Shown here: positions 12,301 through 25,215 of the stretch, in pieces | How positions within the stretch are numbered: position 1 is the first letter of the stretch | Layout: each line of letters begins with the position of its first letter | Source of the DNA: Xylaria sp. FL1777 | Taxonomy: Eukaryota; Ascomycota; Sordariomycetes; Xylariales; Xylariaceae | DNA: 64,000 nt | Assembly: GCA_022578965.1 (NCBI GenBank) | Contig: MU400588.1 | Span: 1 to 64,000 of the forward strand | Direction of reading: 5' to 3' | Notes under the pieces: model-generated | Seen by the model: the letters and a program-made list of their open reading frames with translations, nothing else | Told to the model about the DNA's origin: nothing | Database searches by the model: none | Position numbers and translations under genes: made by a program

Positions 12301-14989
12301 TTTGAGGTATTACGTGTCGGGATGGCTGTCCAGTCGGATCCAAATTGACGGCCACACAACGTCAGGCCGACTTGTGGCGCCGAGCATGCCCCTGGCACTA
12401 CTGCAATACAAATTATACGACCGCTTTTCTCCTCCGCTTATAGGCCTCCGGCGAGGCACTGCAGGACCATCACCTCGTATATGTCACGTTATCACTCTAC
12501 ATATTCATAGGAACGGAGCTGCATACTTTTCTGCTTTCCACTGCATATGCTCGGCTCAACCACAGGCCGAGTGAAACCGACAGCTTGGGACCTGGTAACG
12601 AGACTCGTCGCAAAAAAAGCCCAGTGCAGCTCGTGACGGTGAAACGTAGGAAAATATTTGCAAAGGGATCTGGCTTCTAGTCCCGAACCGACCCGTCGTA
12701 TTTGATACCATACCAATTACCCCGGACCCCCATCGGTCTTCCACTGGCCCCCCACCGGTCATCATATTACAGCATCGAGCTCCATTGGCTTTAGGACTCG
12801 TAAGCATACGAAATAGATGCCCCGACGGGGTGGGCTGGGTACTACATGTATGTAGAACTGCAAGTGCTAGAGGTTTGGTTCAGCAAGTGTGGCTTATTCA
12901 TTATACTGCGTATAGCATAACATACCTGCTGCGTGTAAGCAGCCGGGAACGGGAGAGCCACAAGCCACAACGGGCCCAGGCGACGCAACGCCTGCATTGT
13001 GCATACACTAGGTGGAAGCCGTCTGATGGCGGCATCCTTCCGAGAACTGCATTTCCACCTACTTATGCCCGGGTAGTCGTAGTTGAGGACCTACTGCGTA
13101 AGGCCAGAGCCTACGACCAACGCGTCTACCGGGCATTCTAGCCCTACATGTAATACGTGTATGCTAACCTCACATTAGATAATGGATTCTATCTTTGGCT
13201 CTTTCGCTCGTCTGTGCCCGTCTCATACTGTATAGTGGTGCACAGACAAGACTTGCCAGTCTCGTCAAGCAATTCATATATGTTACCAAATCGGGCACTA
13301 TACAAACCAATTATCTTACATATTGAGAAGTCAAACACCACCCCGGCAACAGTGCACTTACATATACAACCCAGTCTAGTATAAACACTGACCTGACCCT
13401 TTAAGATGTCAGGGTTGTATCTCTCAGGGTTGTTTTGTATGGGTCTGACCACTTGCGCAAACGTTCCAGCCCTCCATCGATCCCGTCACCAACCATCGAA
13501 GTAGTTAAACAATGTTGTCGGGGTTTACTGATCTATCATTTTCGAATGATTAGTAGATCCCACTTAGGCTCACAGCGGCCTCCAATGAGACAAGAATCAA
13601 ATTTCTCCCACAACTAAGTCTTTCTCGGAAATTTGCGCCCGTGCCGTCTCTTTGATGTCTTCTGCTCGTGTACTGTGTTGACTGTTACACGAACCTCTTG
13701 CGCCATGGATGGCTAGAACCAAGCTTCCCGATTTCAGGGTCATGGTGTAGTTTCTAGAAGAGGCGCTTTGCGTGAGCCACAGTACGTACAAGGAGTAAGT
13801 GATAGCTCATTCAGCTATTACTACCTCATGACTTTCCGTTATTGCCGACATCGACGCCTCCTTGCTGACCGCTACAGAAGATGATTGAAGTTACAGTCCA
13901 CGAGAGTCCTTCGTTCATCAACACGTCGGCAAACCCGGAAGTTCTTTATATGCATACTCAGTATGTATGCATAGTATAAATACCGTATCAGACTCGGTAA
14001 GGCGGCGGCCTACTAACCCAGCCACATGGGCCTCGTTACCTGCAATGGCGATCCGGTGGGGAAGAGTCGTACGTACTGCGTACAATGTATACGATGCAGA
14101 GCCCAGACAGAAAGACGCCGGAAAACTCTTCAATTTTGACCGAGAGCACCTTGCCGCCATCCTCTGGCTGTCACGAAGATGGTGTCATTATTTTTTCCAG
14201 CTGCACGACTTTTCAGCTCTGGCACACTAGACGCACCATGTTGGATTCACCGTTGACCTCGCGCGGTCATCTTACACTAGAATATGATTACCCATGTTTC
14301 ACAAAATTCCTTACCGCTTCTTCTGCGGTTGTTCCACGGTCGCACGTTGCGGCGCAGCAAACGGGGAAAAGAAAAAAAGGAGCGCGAAAAATTCCACGTT
14401 GCTGCAACAGCCACGCGAACTGCTTGCCACTGATCATCAGAGAAATACGACAAGTAGCTAGCGCATCTTGAATGGTTCGCGCTACTTAGGCTGACGGTAT
14501 ACTAGTAAAATGATAATTTCTGGTATGAAAAGTGCCATCTAGTCTTCCGTACAGTGTATGCAGATTAGACCGGTCTACATTGTGGGTCGACGGCGTGGTT
14601 CTAAGACATCCTCCCGTAAGTCTAAGTGGCGCTATTTCTAGGGCGCAACGGGCAAGTTGAGAAAGAAAGAAAAGAAGGAAAAAAGACGGGAGCAGAAACA
14701 AAGAATGTAAGAAAAAGGAAAGAAAGCAGGAGAAAGGAGAAAGAACAAATGATCTACGCTGCGAAACACACGTGGTGACATGCTATTTCAGGCCCGTCTC
14801 AAATCCATACGATGGACATGATAGCGATGATACGTCAATTGTGGATATTTAACCTGAGAAACGCGGTATTTCCCAGTACTCCTGATACAGTCAGTATTAG
14901 CAAACGCCGTTGAAACCGCTGCAAACCAACCACGGCCAGTATAAAACAGCAATCACCGGGCATTCACTATATACACTGTACCTTGATTT

Positions 14990-15006
14990 CATGTACATGT
15001 ACATGT
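14990..15006. repeat. ATGTAC tandem palindrome
   Basis: Three tandem copies of the self-complementary unit ATGTAC lie in an otherwise empty region. No function is suggested. Confidence 0.6.
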
Positions 15007-15598
15007 AGGTATTCGTCCGTTACAGGGCTTTTCCTAGATAAGGTAGCGTTAGGTTAGTGTAGGTATCGTCACGGCCGTTTTAAAGTAATTAGCGACTACG
15101 CATATTAGTACGGACTTTTTAGTACGGCGAGATTTAGATGGTGGCCACCTAATTTAGGTAGGTTGAAAAAGTGCCGTTGGATATAGGTAGGTGACGTATA
15201 ACACAGTTAGTTACCTACCTAGGTACTTCGTATAATCTATAATAACCCACCGGCAACTGCATGACAGTGAGGTCTAGTACACTAATAAAGGTAGGCCACC
15301 CTTGATTAAATGAACCGGAGATGATACATACTTGTTACCTCTGCGTATACTACACGGTCCCTCGTGCCTTCACACGCTACCTGCAAGTCGGTCGGCTACT
15401 GCCTAGCGCATCCGTCATTGCAGATCCCATCTGTAGAGCCCTAATCCCTAATCCCTACATGACTCGAGCTTCTACCTAGATTTATTATACCGTAAATTTA
15501 TACACAATAGATTAATTGACGACATGCTTCACCCCCGGCAGCTTGTCTTTGCCGCCTACACTACAATGACGGACTCGCTCTACATGTACTTACGCATA

Positions 15599-15628
15599 CG
15601 CACAGGCACAGGCACAGGCGCAGGCACA
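15599..15628. repeat. CAGGCA microsatellite
   Basis: A short run of CAGGCA/CAGGCG hexamers lies about 50 bases past the stop of the lectin-fused enzyme gene on the minus strand, so probably in its 3' UTR. It could be length-variable between strains. Confidence 0.65.
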
Positions 15629-15677
15629 GTACATTACATTATCACAGTATGAACTAGATAATTCTCTCTCTCAAGTT

Positions 15678-17092
15678 CTACTGGCGCGCATACACAAATG
15701 CTAGCTGGTCCATTTCGTCGCCGTCCTGGCCCAGAAACCCCACGATCGCCCACCCATCAGGCGCTGCAAAAGTCGCGCAATCTGACGTCGCCGTGCCCGC
15801 TTCTAGCTCCCGGCCGGCACTCGTTGTCGCCTTGATGTAGAAATTGCGCGTCATGCCCGATTTCTGGCCCTGGCAAAGCTGAGCGCCGACCCAGCGTTCG
15901 CCACTCCCGAGCGTCAACGTCGCCGCCGTGCCGCCTGTGCCGCCGTGTGTGAACGTCGTCCCATCGCCCAGCGTGATGGCCACGCTGTCTAGCCTGCTGG
16001 CGCCCCGGAAAGTCAGCACACTCACTTTCGGTGCCGTCTTCGCCGAGACCGCCGGCACGTCGCTGAACCAGGTGCCGTACGCCCCGCCCCAGAAACCGGA
16101 TTGTCGCAGTGATGCTCCGCTCGCCCACGTGAAGTTCGCAGTTATTGGGTTGTGATCAGACAGGATATTACCGTCCGGCTGCAGGAACTTGTTGCTCTCG
16201 TAAGCCCAGTACGTAGCGGTAAGGTCGAGCAGGGGGCTCCCGCGGTAGAAGATCTTGTCAACCGTCTCACACTCGTTCGTGGTGCTAGGGTTGCTACAGA
16301 GATACTCTACGGTTGGTGCAACACCCCCGAGTATTAGCTCCACCTGCGCGTCCGTAAGCCCGCCCTGCGTGAGAAAAGATGGGACTATATCTCCAACCCG
16401 TGTGTACCGACTGTTCGTGTCGCCGAACACGACGACCGCGTTACCGGTGCTCCAGGTGTTTATATAGTCCGCAACCTGTTGGAGATTCGATGCACGAGCT
16501 TCGAGATCGCCGTCTTCCGTCCCAGCATCGGTGTGCATATTATAGGCGTCGATATAAACACCGTCGGATAGCTCCAGGCGCATGAACGTGAATCCCTTCG
16601 GCGTCAGACAATCAGATTCCGAGGCATCGCTGCATGTGTCCCACTTCACCCGCGTGAAATCAACCCAGTCGTAGTTCGCCAGACTATTTAACCCGGACCC
16701 GAACGGCACACCTCCAGATGTGGCAGTACGGTAGGGATGTGTGTCTGCTGCATAGACGTAGGCATGATAGTTAAAGTCCTAATATAACCCTGATCAGCCG
16801 CCATTAGGGGGGGATGTGCGTTTCACACATGCGTGATCCCGTGGGCTCGGGTTGCTGGTGTTTTGAGACAACCAACCTCTTGTGTGTGGATTAGGTCATA
16901 TCCTAGCTCTGCGAACTTTGAGCCAATGAGTCCCGCGTTTGTTGTCTTGTCTCCCGGTACGTCGTTGCTGTTCAAAATGGCTGGTAGGCCTGCAACGTTC
17001 ATACTCAGAACATTGAAGGATCCGCTGGTCACAGCCCGAACAGGCGTGCCCAGCACCATAGCCATGGCCACGTTCACGCTAATTTTCTTCAT
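15678..17092 (-). CDS. Secreted endonuclease/phosphatase-fold enzyme with jacalin-like lectin
   Basis: Exons are 17092-16877 and 16778-15678; the 98-base intron has an uncommon GTTGGT donor and a TAG acceptor, and the join is phase 0, giving 438 residues. The start is placed at the Met that opens a signal peptide (MKKISVNVAMAMVLG, cleavage near residue 20); an ATG 21 codons upstream is in frame but would bury it. Residues about 25-285 show the endonuclease/exonuclease/phosphatase signature: MNVAG, the metal-binding HTQEDFNYH spanning the splice join, NMHTDAG, GDTNSRYT and the final SDHNPIT. Residues about 300-438 look like a jacalin-type beta-prism lectin (repeated Gly-rich strands ending IVGFLGQDGDEMDQLAFVY). 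It should be a secreted, metal-dependent phosphoester hydrolase targeted by a sugar-binding module. Its substrate (nucleic acid, sphingomyelin-like lipid, sugar phosphate) cannot be told. The coding GC is well above that of its surroundings. Confidence 0.85.
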
Positions 17093-20000
17093 TGTAACAA
17101 CCGACAAGAATCGAAAGGCGTAGTCGCGAAAAGTGTCATTCGTCTTCATTGACACCTAGCCATTTGTTTATTTACAAGTCTAATATGAGAATATCTTGTG
17201 TATTTGTACGCGTCGATCGACACCACGTGTGTACATCAGCTGGCCGACCGGACTCCGTTAAAGCCAGCCATGGTTAGAGCTACGGTACATTTATGTCATT
17301 GCCCCCGAGGCGCCAAATCCTGTATTCATCGATAGCACGATCCCTTTTTAACGGAGATGAAGCCAACCTCAGCAATGTCATGGCAATGCTCTCCGCGCAA
17401 CTTGCCACGCATCGGCCCCGTTTTCCCGAAAGGGTCGCAACGCAATAGTGCAACGATTTGGATTCCTCCAACCAAGAGACCCACGTGGAGAGGAAATAAG
17501 GGCTACGCGTTACTTCGCACATGCAATTTCGTTGACGATCAAGAATGATTCCAAAATACATGTATTTAAGAAACCTTAAGCCATTAACCATGTATATCTC
17601 CAATATTTAGCAATACTTATGCGAGCAGCCGCCTTGGCCCTCTAGTGTACATATATGTTACGGTATTGGCGAGAGCGGCCGGAAATATCTCGAAGCGGTG
17701 AACGACTAAAGTCAAAGCGTACGCAACTGGAGGCTCTCTCCGGCACTACACTCTAGATCTAGAACATGCAACCACGCTATTTCCACTACTTCCGGCGCAT
17801 ATAGATCAATGGATAGCTTAACGTCAGGAATAAGCTTCACAGTCCAAATATTTCCAATGGCCCAGTACAGTTACTAAGCGATAGATTGATGCAACGCACC
17901 CAACTGCGTTGAGAATCATGCAGCACTTGTTTCATCCGTTAATAGACCGGCCACGTGCAGAGACCAGACATACGAGAAAATACAGACTTTCATTCCATCA
18001 GCAACATTGTTCCCGGAAAGTTTCGCGGGAATGATCGCTCACTATAGTATCGTGGGGTTATGGGATCAGTTAATATCTTACTTCCAAATAGTCCACTACA
18101 GACACGGGATTTGAAATTTGAAACATTGCAAACATGACTTCTTTAGGAATTTGATAGACGCTGGCTGTTCGAACTACTGCGTAGAGACTGCTGGCCCCTA
18201 AAGTAAAGCTCTACCATCTCACATAGAATGATTGGAGAATGGTTGCTGCTAAACATATCGCCATCCAACAAGCCGACGAGGTGCTTTAAATGTATTTCTC
18301 TCATGATCACTTACCACTTGGAGTGGTGGCGATCTCGAAGTTTCATATCGGCTCAGAGCACGATTCTGATCACCATTATAGCATAAATGTGAAGGGATAC
18401 AATTACAGGCGTGAATGGCTTTGACCCCTTCGAAGTATCACATCGTCTGCCAAGTTCTAGTATAGTGTACTATATTTCGTTTCTATAGACTAATTAGCCA
18501 GCATCCCGACTTTCCCTTTAAAGAAATCCTTGTTTATACTGGAATACTAATACACTACTAAAATCACATCCAAACTTAATGAAAACAATGGCCATCCAAC
18601 AGTGTGATATGAACCAATAAGCTTACCAGTAAACAGTCTAGGACTGAGATAAGAAAGCCTCACCTCTCACCTTTCGCCGTAAACCTTCACCTTCTATTCC
18701 CCACAATGTCATCATATCTAGCAGCGCATGAATGTGATGACGGCCAAAATCCATATCACAATGAAAGCCGTATGTTCCCCGGTGGTGCATTTCATGCTGC
18801 GGTCGACTTCTCCGTTATCGAGGGCTTTGTTCACCCGTACTCTCCCGATTGATGCCTTAAATACGACCCAGGGCAAAGGTACGCGAGGTATTGTCACCAC
18901 GCCACAACCAAGGCCCCCCTGCTCCGCGAAATCGGCCCCTGCTCCGTGTGTCTTTTCGACTGCGTCGGTGTAAGATCGCCGCTGACACACATCAGTGTAC
19001 ATGTACAGTATGCGCACGTACGCCATCGCGCGAACAGTAACAGATGCGGTTCATGACTGAGGGCTATTACGCGCATCGGTGGAACAGAGACGGGAGGCAG
19101 GTCAGCCACTTACTATCACCATCGAGGTCGACATGACAAAAGCGGTATCAGTCTGCGTTCAACCTACCCCGAGAACTACCACGTTGTCTGTGCCACATGC
19201 GAGTTGTATGTTAGGTATATGCGATGCCACCCCACCAACCCCAGACACCCAGCATCGTCGGCCCTTCTACGAGATAGCAATTTGGGCTTCGAAGAATGAT
19301 TCGCGTCTTTCCCACAAGATGCCAATCCCACCTTGTTACCTAGGCTAGCCCTGGACTTTCCGATTGGGATCCGGTCGCACGACCTCAGCCCCTAACTCAC
19401 CCACCCCATGCGCGCCTTTTCCTCTTGGACCCTCCCCTGCATCACGTTGTCGAGGGATGCCTGGTCCCAAGGATCAGGGATCAGCCCCAAAGGGCCAATG
19501 GGCGCGGGCTCCCCTGCGTCCAACATCCGTCCTTGCTCGCCCGGGGATGCCAGAAAAACGCTGCCACACTCCGGGGTTTGCTAGTCTTCTTTAAACGGTC
19601 AGCCCCATCGTGCAGATGTATCTTTTCCCTCCCGCATACAGCGTATGTATACTGACTGCACAGACGCGGATTGAGAGTCGTCGTTCATGATGTATTTCAA
19701 GGAACATCCTTCTCTCCTCGATGCAGAGCCGTTGATGCTAACCAAGAACATGCGCCTTATACCAGTGATGGTTGCACACCCGGGTGCCAGTATGAGTCTA
19801 CTAATTGGGAGTTAGGTTCGATTCCTGACAGCGCTATTGGTATTCGCTAGTTAGCTCATCTATACCTAGCCTAGTATATATCTATCTACTATTCCCTACC
19901 ATAGGAACCAATGGGCGCGCTCTACACTACTACATATATACCTACAGTATGTCATGCAGTTGTTAGCGTGCTTGATACGCAAGGAGTATCCCGCATGTGG

Positions 20001-21652
20001 ACCCTGAGAATTGTATGATTTTCAACGTCAGCTTCTACAGTATGAGGCAATTGAGGCAATTGAATACATGTATTAGCGTAGAACGGCAGCTGGTGAGGAA
20101 TAGTTGGTCAGTTCAGTTAGATCCGCGGACTCGGATGAGCTGCAAGCAGTATGGAACCGCATCTTTCCGGAAGACTACCTACATGCAAACATATGATGTA
20201 AATATCATGAGTTTTTAGGGTACTAGGGGAATTTGGAATGATAGAAGTAGGAATATCGTAAGGTTTTAAACGCCACCCATCGGATTGGCTTAGATTGCTA
20301 TAGTCTAGGAGGTATGCCTAAAAACTCTATCGTAATTTACGTTTCCCACAGAAACAGTGTTTATTAGTGGTGCAGAGATGGATTTGGCGATAGACGCAGA
20401 CCTCCTCTCGCTTCTCGTCCTAAGCGCCTGGGGCACCTCGAAACTTCCGGCCACGTGATATTGACACCGCATTAAGGATACAGAAATCTCATGATGCTAG
20501 AGGTGACAGTTTCAAGATGAGCAAACAAACGCTGCTAGTACTGGAAACCAAAATCCTAGCGAGTGCGCGCATTCGGCGCCTGCGGCACGAGGCCAAGTTG
20601 CTTCTAATGCACGCCGGGGACCGAAAGGCCCAGGGCACTGGTTACTGGGCCGTTCTGGAACTTGCTGTATGGTAATCGGTCCCTACTCTCGGCTGTAGAG
20701 ACTACGTCCATCGCTACGTCCGTACTCGGCGTTGTTCGTGATGGAATATCCCGTAGGCGAAGTCACTGGTGATGTAAGCCAATAGCACTTGTACCCAAAA
20801 TAGTTGTTTCCCTATGTCTTGGTTCACGAAACAGGTGGAAGACTCAGTGCCGTTTGGTTTCATCATTTTTTGAAGTCTACTTAATGAAACCAATTTCTTC
20901 ATGAGGAGATATCTACTATTAGCTACCTAGATGTCCTGATTTATAAGGCCATCGCTAGTAAGGGTAGCCGAATAGAGTAGATTATTGAGATAATTACTAT
21001 TATAAAATGCTTTAAGAAAGCTCTGCGGTTTATCATCGTAAACTAAAGAGCCAGCCATAGATTGAAAGCTGCCCGTATAGAACCAAGAATTTCTTTCTTC
21101 CCCTCCCAAGGTTGACTTGTTCCATTTTGTGCCTCCGCCTGTCGCGCTAACTTGGTGGTTTCACCCTTCCGCCATGTATAATAATTGAATGAAGCATCAA
21201 CCTGACGACGCATCGACACCTAGTGGTTTCAACTCAAAAGCAGACAACTCTTCGGGTATTTGGTATATTTTCTATTCATTGTTACTCTGTAGGATGCCTA
21301 TCGTGTAATCGAAGATTTTGGAACAAGTCTGGCAGTAGTGCAGTCTATTGGTATTGGTGATGACCGAGTCAGCTTTTCTACGGGTGTTAAGATATCTGTT
21401 CAATTTTAGCAGGTCTTATAGATGAGAACAGAGAATTGAATAATAGGCCGAGTTGAACAAAGCGCGATCGTGGCCGCTTGCGGATGAGAATGGCATAGGT
21501 CATTAGTCTCAAAGGAGATTGTAACTTGTAAAGCGATCAGTCGGGCACTTAGAGGTAAACTTGATTGAATATTAATATAGCTTAGCTTCACACCGCCCTC
21601 TTTTCCAATATTTAGATCGTTTAGTTTTAGTCAACACAACCTAGATATTAAA
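17093..21652. other. AT-leaning intergenic stretch
   Basis: No supportable gene in about 4.5 kb. Composition drifts to AT-rich from about 17600 on, with short frames only. A T-loop-like sequence near 19808-19830 did not fold into a tRNA. Frames on the minus strand at 20714-20902 and 20927-21109 look weakly coding but cannot be joined with credible splice sites. Confidence 0.5.
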
Positions 21653-23186
21653 ATGTATTCGAGCGAAGAGATAGAGAGGCACAGGGCAGAAGCCCAGCGG
21701 ATCAAATCTGCGAACGACGAGCACAACAGACAATTAACTATTCACGCGATTAACGCTTTGGGTATTCATGACAATGTTCTGGGCAGGAAAATGCCAGCCG
21801 ACATAGCTCAAGTAAGTTAGAACACATATATACTTGTTGAAAGATGATTGTTGAATGTTCACTAGTCTCTAAGAATATTTTGGATATCGATCCATACTTG
21901 GGTCAATGGTTTTCTGGAACCGATCCTTGGATCTCGGGACGTTGGTTCCAACATCTTGACAGATCTGAGGAGGAACACGGGGATTGGAAAACCATTTTAT
22001 AAATTAATCAGCAATAGTCCCGACCTTGGTCGCCTTATAAGATACCCCGATGAAGATTATCGTCTTCTTGAGGCTGTTATCATTCGATTTCTGGTCGACC
22101 AGATCTTCGAAAGGGGGCTATACGATTCAAAGTCGCAGCCAGGTTTATTCCTAAGAAAAATGCAGGACGCAGTTTCAAACTATATTGTTAGAAGACCACA
22201 CGGCCAGATAATGGTTCAGCTGTACCGCGCTCATACGGTACGTATTAAAGATCCCTCATTTCTGGCCCTTTTTTCTCCCTCATGACTTGGCAGCTTCTAT
22301 TATAATGCTGGCCTCGACTAACATTTTTCTGTGTGCGCAGTATAATGCATTGCTTAGTCTCCCGGAAACGGAAACGGAATTTGTAAGCAATCCTCAGCAT
22401 CGTTCTCTTCTTATTAAGGCTACTTATTCCAAGGGTACCAAAACTATAGTTTATGCTTGACTTAGATACATCTCGGAGGGGTTTCGACCTTTTCGACACT
22501 CTTGCGCATCTCACTCAAAATTATAATCGCTGATTCCAAGTATTGTAGTGGGGACCCTATATGTCAAAAGTTATGACGCGCCTACGACGACTACTTGGAT
22601 GCCTGAGGGCCGCTCCCCATTTTGAAACATATATGAAGAGCTTTGAGGCCAAAATTTTACCTACTGCTCGCCAGCTTCACGAAGAAATGGCATCATCCAT
22701 GACCAGATACTGGTTTGAGGTTGAAAAATTCGAGGGGACACAAAACCGCGAAGCCAGGATCCAGCGTTTGTTATCGAATCACACGGGCACGGATTTGTCG
22801 TGGAGAGACACGTATTATGACATTATACGAGCCGGGAGAGTTATCTCCATCGAACAAGTAAATCGGGAAGAATTGTATCAAAACTGTAAGCTCGGCATAA
22901 TTTCATCCCTCTTCTTACGGCCCCTTGGATGCCCCCGTTGTCTCCGCTCATTAAGGGAGTTATACTTACCCCCGGCGATACAGTGGATCCGCTGTGCACT
23001 ATTCAGCCTCGCTTGATGATGTCAACTCTGGAATATGATCCTACTACCGAGAAAGTTACATATAAAGAAGCGGTTGTTACAACAACTACGAACGTCACTG
23101 CATATGGGGATGATATGGAAAGAAACACACCTAGAGAAGCAGGCGTCTCACTCTTCTGGTCAGTCTGTCGAATTGTGGCCGAGTAG
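21653..23186 (+). CDS. Unrecognised five-exon protein
   Basis: I do not recognise the family. A consistent model has exons 21653-21811, 21866-22237, 22341-22382, 22549-22885 and 22960-23186, with GTAAGT, GTACGT, GTAAGC and GTAAGC donors and AG acceptors; all phases join, giving 378 residues. The product is charged and mainly helical, with no signal peptide or membrane segment. It opens with an acidic/basic helix (YSSEEIERHRAEAQRIK). Residues about 60-175 resemble a helical domain with DLGRLIRYPDEDYRLLEAV, and residues about 195-310 form a second helical block. The third intron (166 bases) holds two coding-looking frames, so the model may miss an exon or the gene may carry a frameshift. The gene sits alone in AT-rich DNA. 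The acceptor of the last intron is inferred from frame continuity. Confidence 0.55.
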
Positions 23187-24248
23187 TTCATGCTCGATTT
23201 AGCTCGTAAGCTCAGCGACATTGTATATAACTAAGCGATCTATCCGTGAGTTTGACTCTTGGGTAAAACCTGTATGCCGAATATAAATTCAACCCGTTTA
23301 TAGCCAAGCTCATCGTGCGTCAAACTTAGGATCGATATTCCAAGTACAGTGACGAACAATCCACGTGATAAAATAGCTCACATTGGGAAGTTATTAATAT
23401 GTACTGGAATCCAGGGGCGGGAGGAGAATTGATCTTTAATAGTGCTATTAAATCTTCAAAAATTGTCGGGAGTGTTAGTGTTAACAAAATTTAAGTAACT
23501 GATGATAGCCATGACCAGTGAGGTGGATTTTCATCATTTAGATGTTTAAGATTGGCCTCTCGTATAAGACTTTTGGTGTTGGTCGGAAATATCTGCGTTA
23601 ATGTTAGTAAACTGGTAACTACAAGGGTATTGTTCTAGGTAAATAAAGTCTAAATAATCAAATTAAAATTCATAGAAGTGATTTGCTTATAAGATCTACC
23701 TATCTCTTATAGAGTAGGAATACTACAGCAATTAGCTGTCAACCAATTTGCCGATTCCAAGGATCCGTATTCAGTTCATGGAGCCTCAAAATACACATGG
23801 CTTCCGCGAATGTGGAATAAGCCGAAACTCGATCTTGTAGGTTATGACAGACAATACACCACATATCTTTGTACATGTTTCGTTTGAGCATAAATCGTCC
23901 AAGGGTCGTGAACACTCTATAAGAAGCCCTGACCATCAGGGTGTTCCAAATCGCGGGCTAGAATTCTAAATTGAAAACGTCATATCTATCACCCCCTGGG
24001 AGGATAATGGTAGATGTTAGATAGCCATTGTAAGGTGATATCCATCTGATCGAAGATTGGATTGTACGCCATGAAAATGATAGTGATAAGATTTAGGTAG
24101 TAAATTGATCCTCTTAAGAAGCCAGATTATTACTTAGCTCCCCCCTTCTAGAAACTCCACGAGACACACACCACCTATCCCTGTTCGATACTCTGTTATA
24201 TTGTCAAAGTATAGTTCTCGATGTTCACATAACTTCTTCAAGATCTTG
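23187..24248. other. AT-rich intergenic stretch
   Basis: No supportable gene. One minus-strand frame at 23739-23936 is weakly coding-like but has no partner exon. The right edge abuts the 3' end of the AA9 gene. Confidence 0.5.
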
Positions 24249-25215
24249 TTAATTCGCAGCAGTCCACAAGGCGGGCCCCGGGTAAGTATAGCTGGTGTAA
24301 GCAATGTACAAATTGAACAAGATACCCGGGTCAGTACTCTTGTACAAACTGGTGCCAGCTGTTCCTCCACTGGGAGAAACACTGCCACTTCCGGATACCC
24401 TTAAGTTAAGGCACTGCGGGTAGTTTTGGGCGCCGTTGGCACTTTGGGCTCCGTGTAGGGCAACTGCAATATCCTGCGTTAGTAATCATCATTTTGAGCA
24501 CGCCCTGAGTTTCCTTCAGAACTACAGAAATATCCTAGGGTATAGCCATGGGCCGAAGGGAGACACTTATACATTGGGAGTGTCTACGACAGGAAAGAGA
24601 AGAAATTATGTGGATAACTTACTAATCTCATGGCGAATTACATAGTCGCCGGCCTTCAGGTTTTTGGGAATTGTAGCAGATGTGGTGAAGTTGTTAGCTA
24701 TCATCGTATCGGTCACCCAAGTTGTGCCGCTGACGATACTGGACTGGCTAATTTTATTCCAGCTCAAACTACCAGCAGAGGCTGTGATGGTTAGTGTCAT
24801 AGTTCACCGGCCTACCCACATCTGGGTATGAGGATAGAAGGCTGCACTCACTCCCGTACGGCGCAATATAGTTGATAATGGGGCCTTTATGGGAATCCGG
24901 CCACGTATTCCAGAAGAACGTGATGGTGTCGCCGGCATTGACGTTGACGAAGTTTTTACCAACGGTGGCCGACTTGTGGCAGGCAATATCTGATGTGCCG
25001 AAACTGCTTGGCGCCACGAAGCCGAGATCTTGATTTAGAGAATCCCATCCTGCCGTGGCGGGAGATGTGCCTGCGGGATAGTAATACCAAACTGGATCTG
25101 ATCCCGCCGTCCAAACTCCATTGACTTTAACACCACTAACAAAGCCATGGGCCGAAACCAACTTGGGAATGGAGGTGGCAAGTGCCACGATAATAGCAGA
25201 AGATCGCATATTCAA
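24249..25215 (-). CDS. AA9 lytic polysaccharide monooxygenase
   Basis: Secreted copper enzyme that oxidatively cleaves cellulose or related beta-glucans (AA9, formerly GH61). Exons are 25215-24852, 24781-24623 and 24463-24249, with introns of 70 and 159 bases, GTGAGT and GTAAGT donors and CAG acceptors; the frame holds, giving 245 residues. A signal peptide covers residues 1-22 and ends ...LVSA, so His23 becomes the N-terminal copper ligand of the histidine brace (mature start [11 protein letters not shown]). The second brace His is in WPDSHKGPI. The conserved RHEIIALHGAQ segment is formed across the second splice join, followed by Gln and Tyr in [11 protein letters not shown]; the end, [15 protein letters not shown], is typical. 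All expected residues are present and there is no carbohydrate-binding module. Start choice: two Mets lie two codons apart and either would work. Confidence 0.95.

Larger units (their letters stand above)
9396..15677. other. Long gene-poor stretch
   Basis: Over 6 kb without a supportable gene. There are unlinked short frames, among them 9551-9826 (91 codons), 10346-10681 and 10733-10981, none with a recognisable domain. Also visible are a purine-rich run at about 14655-14750, a small ACATGT palindromic repeat near 14990, and a CAGGCA repeat near 15600. Short GTAGGTA-type words are frequent from about 15000 on. This looks like an accessory or decaying compartment. Confidence 0.55.

Noticed and set aside
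19760..19845. tRNA-like T-arm (TTCGATT loop with paired stem)
   Set aside because: No matching acceptor strand upstream, and no acceptable D and anticodon arms could be folded.
20714..21109. Two neighbouring minus-strand frames
   Set aside because: They look faintly protein-like, but no donor and acceptor pair joins them in frame.
23739..23936. Minus-strand frame of 65 codons
   Set aside because: Weakly coding-like but with no domain, no partner exon and AT-rich surroundings.
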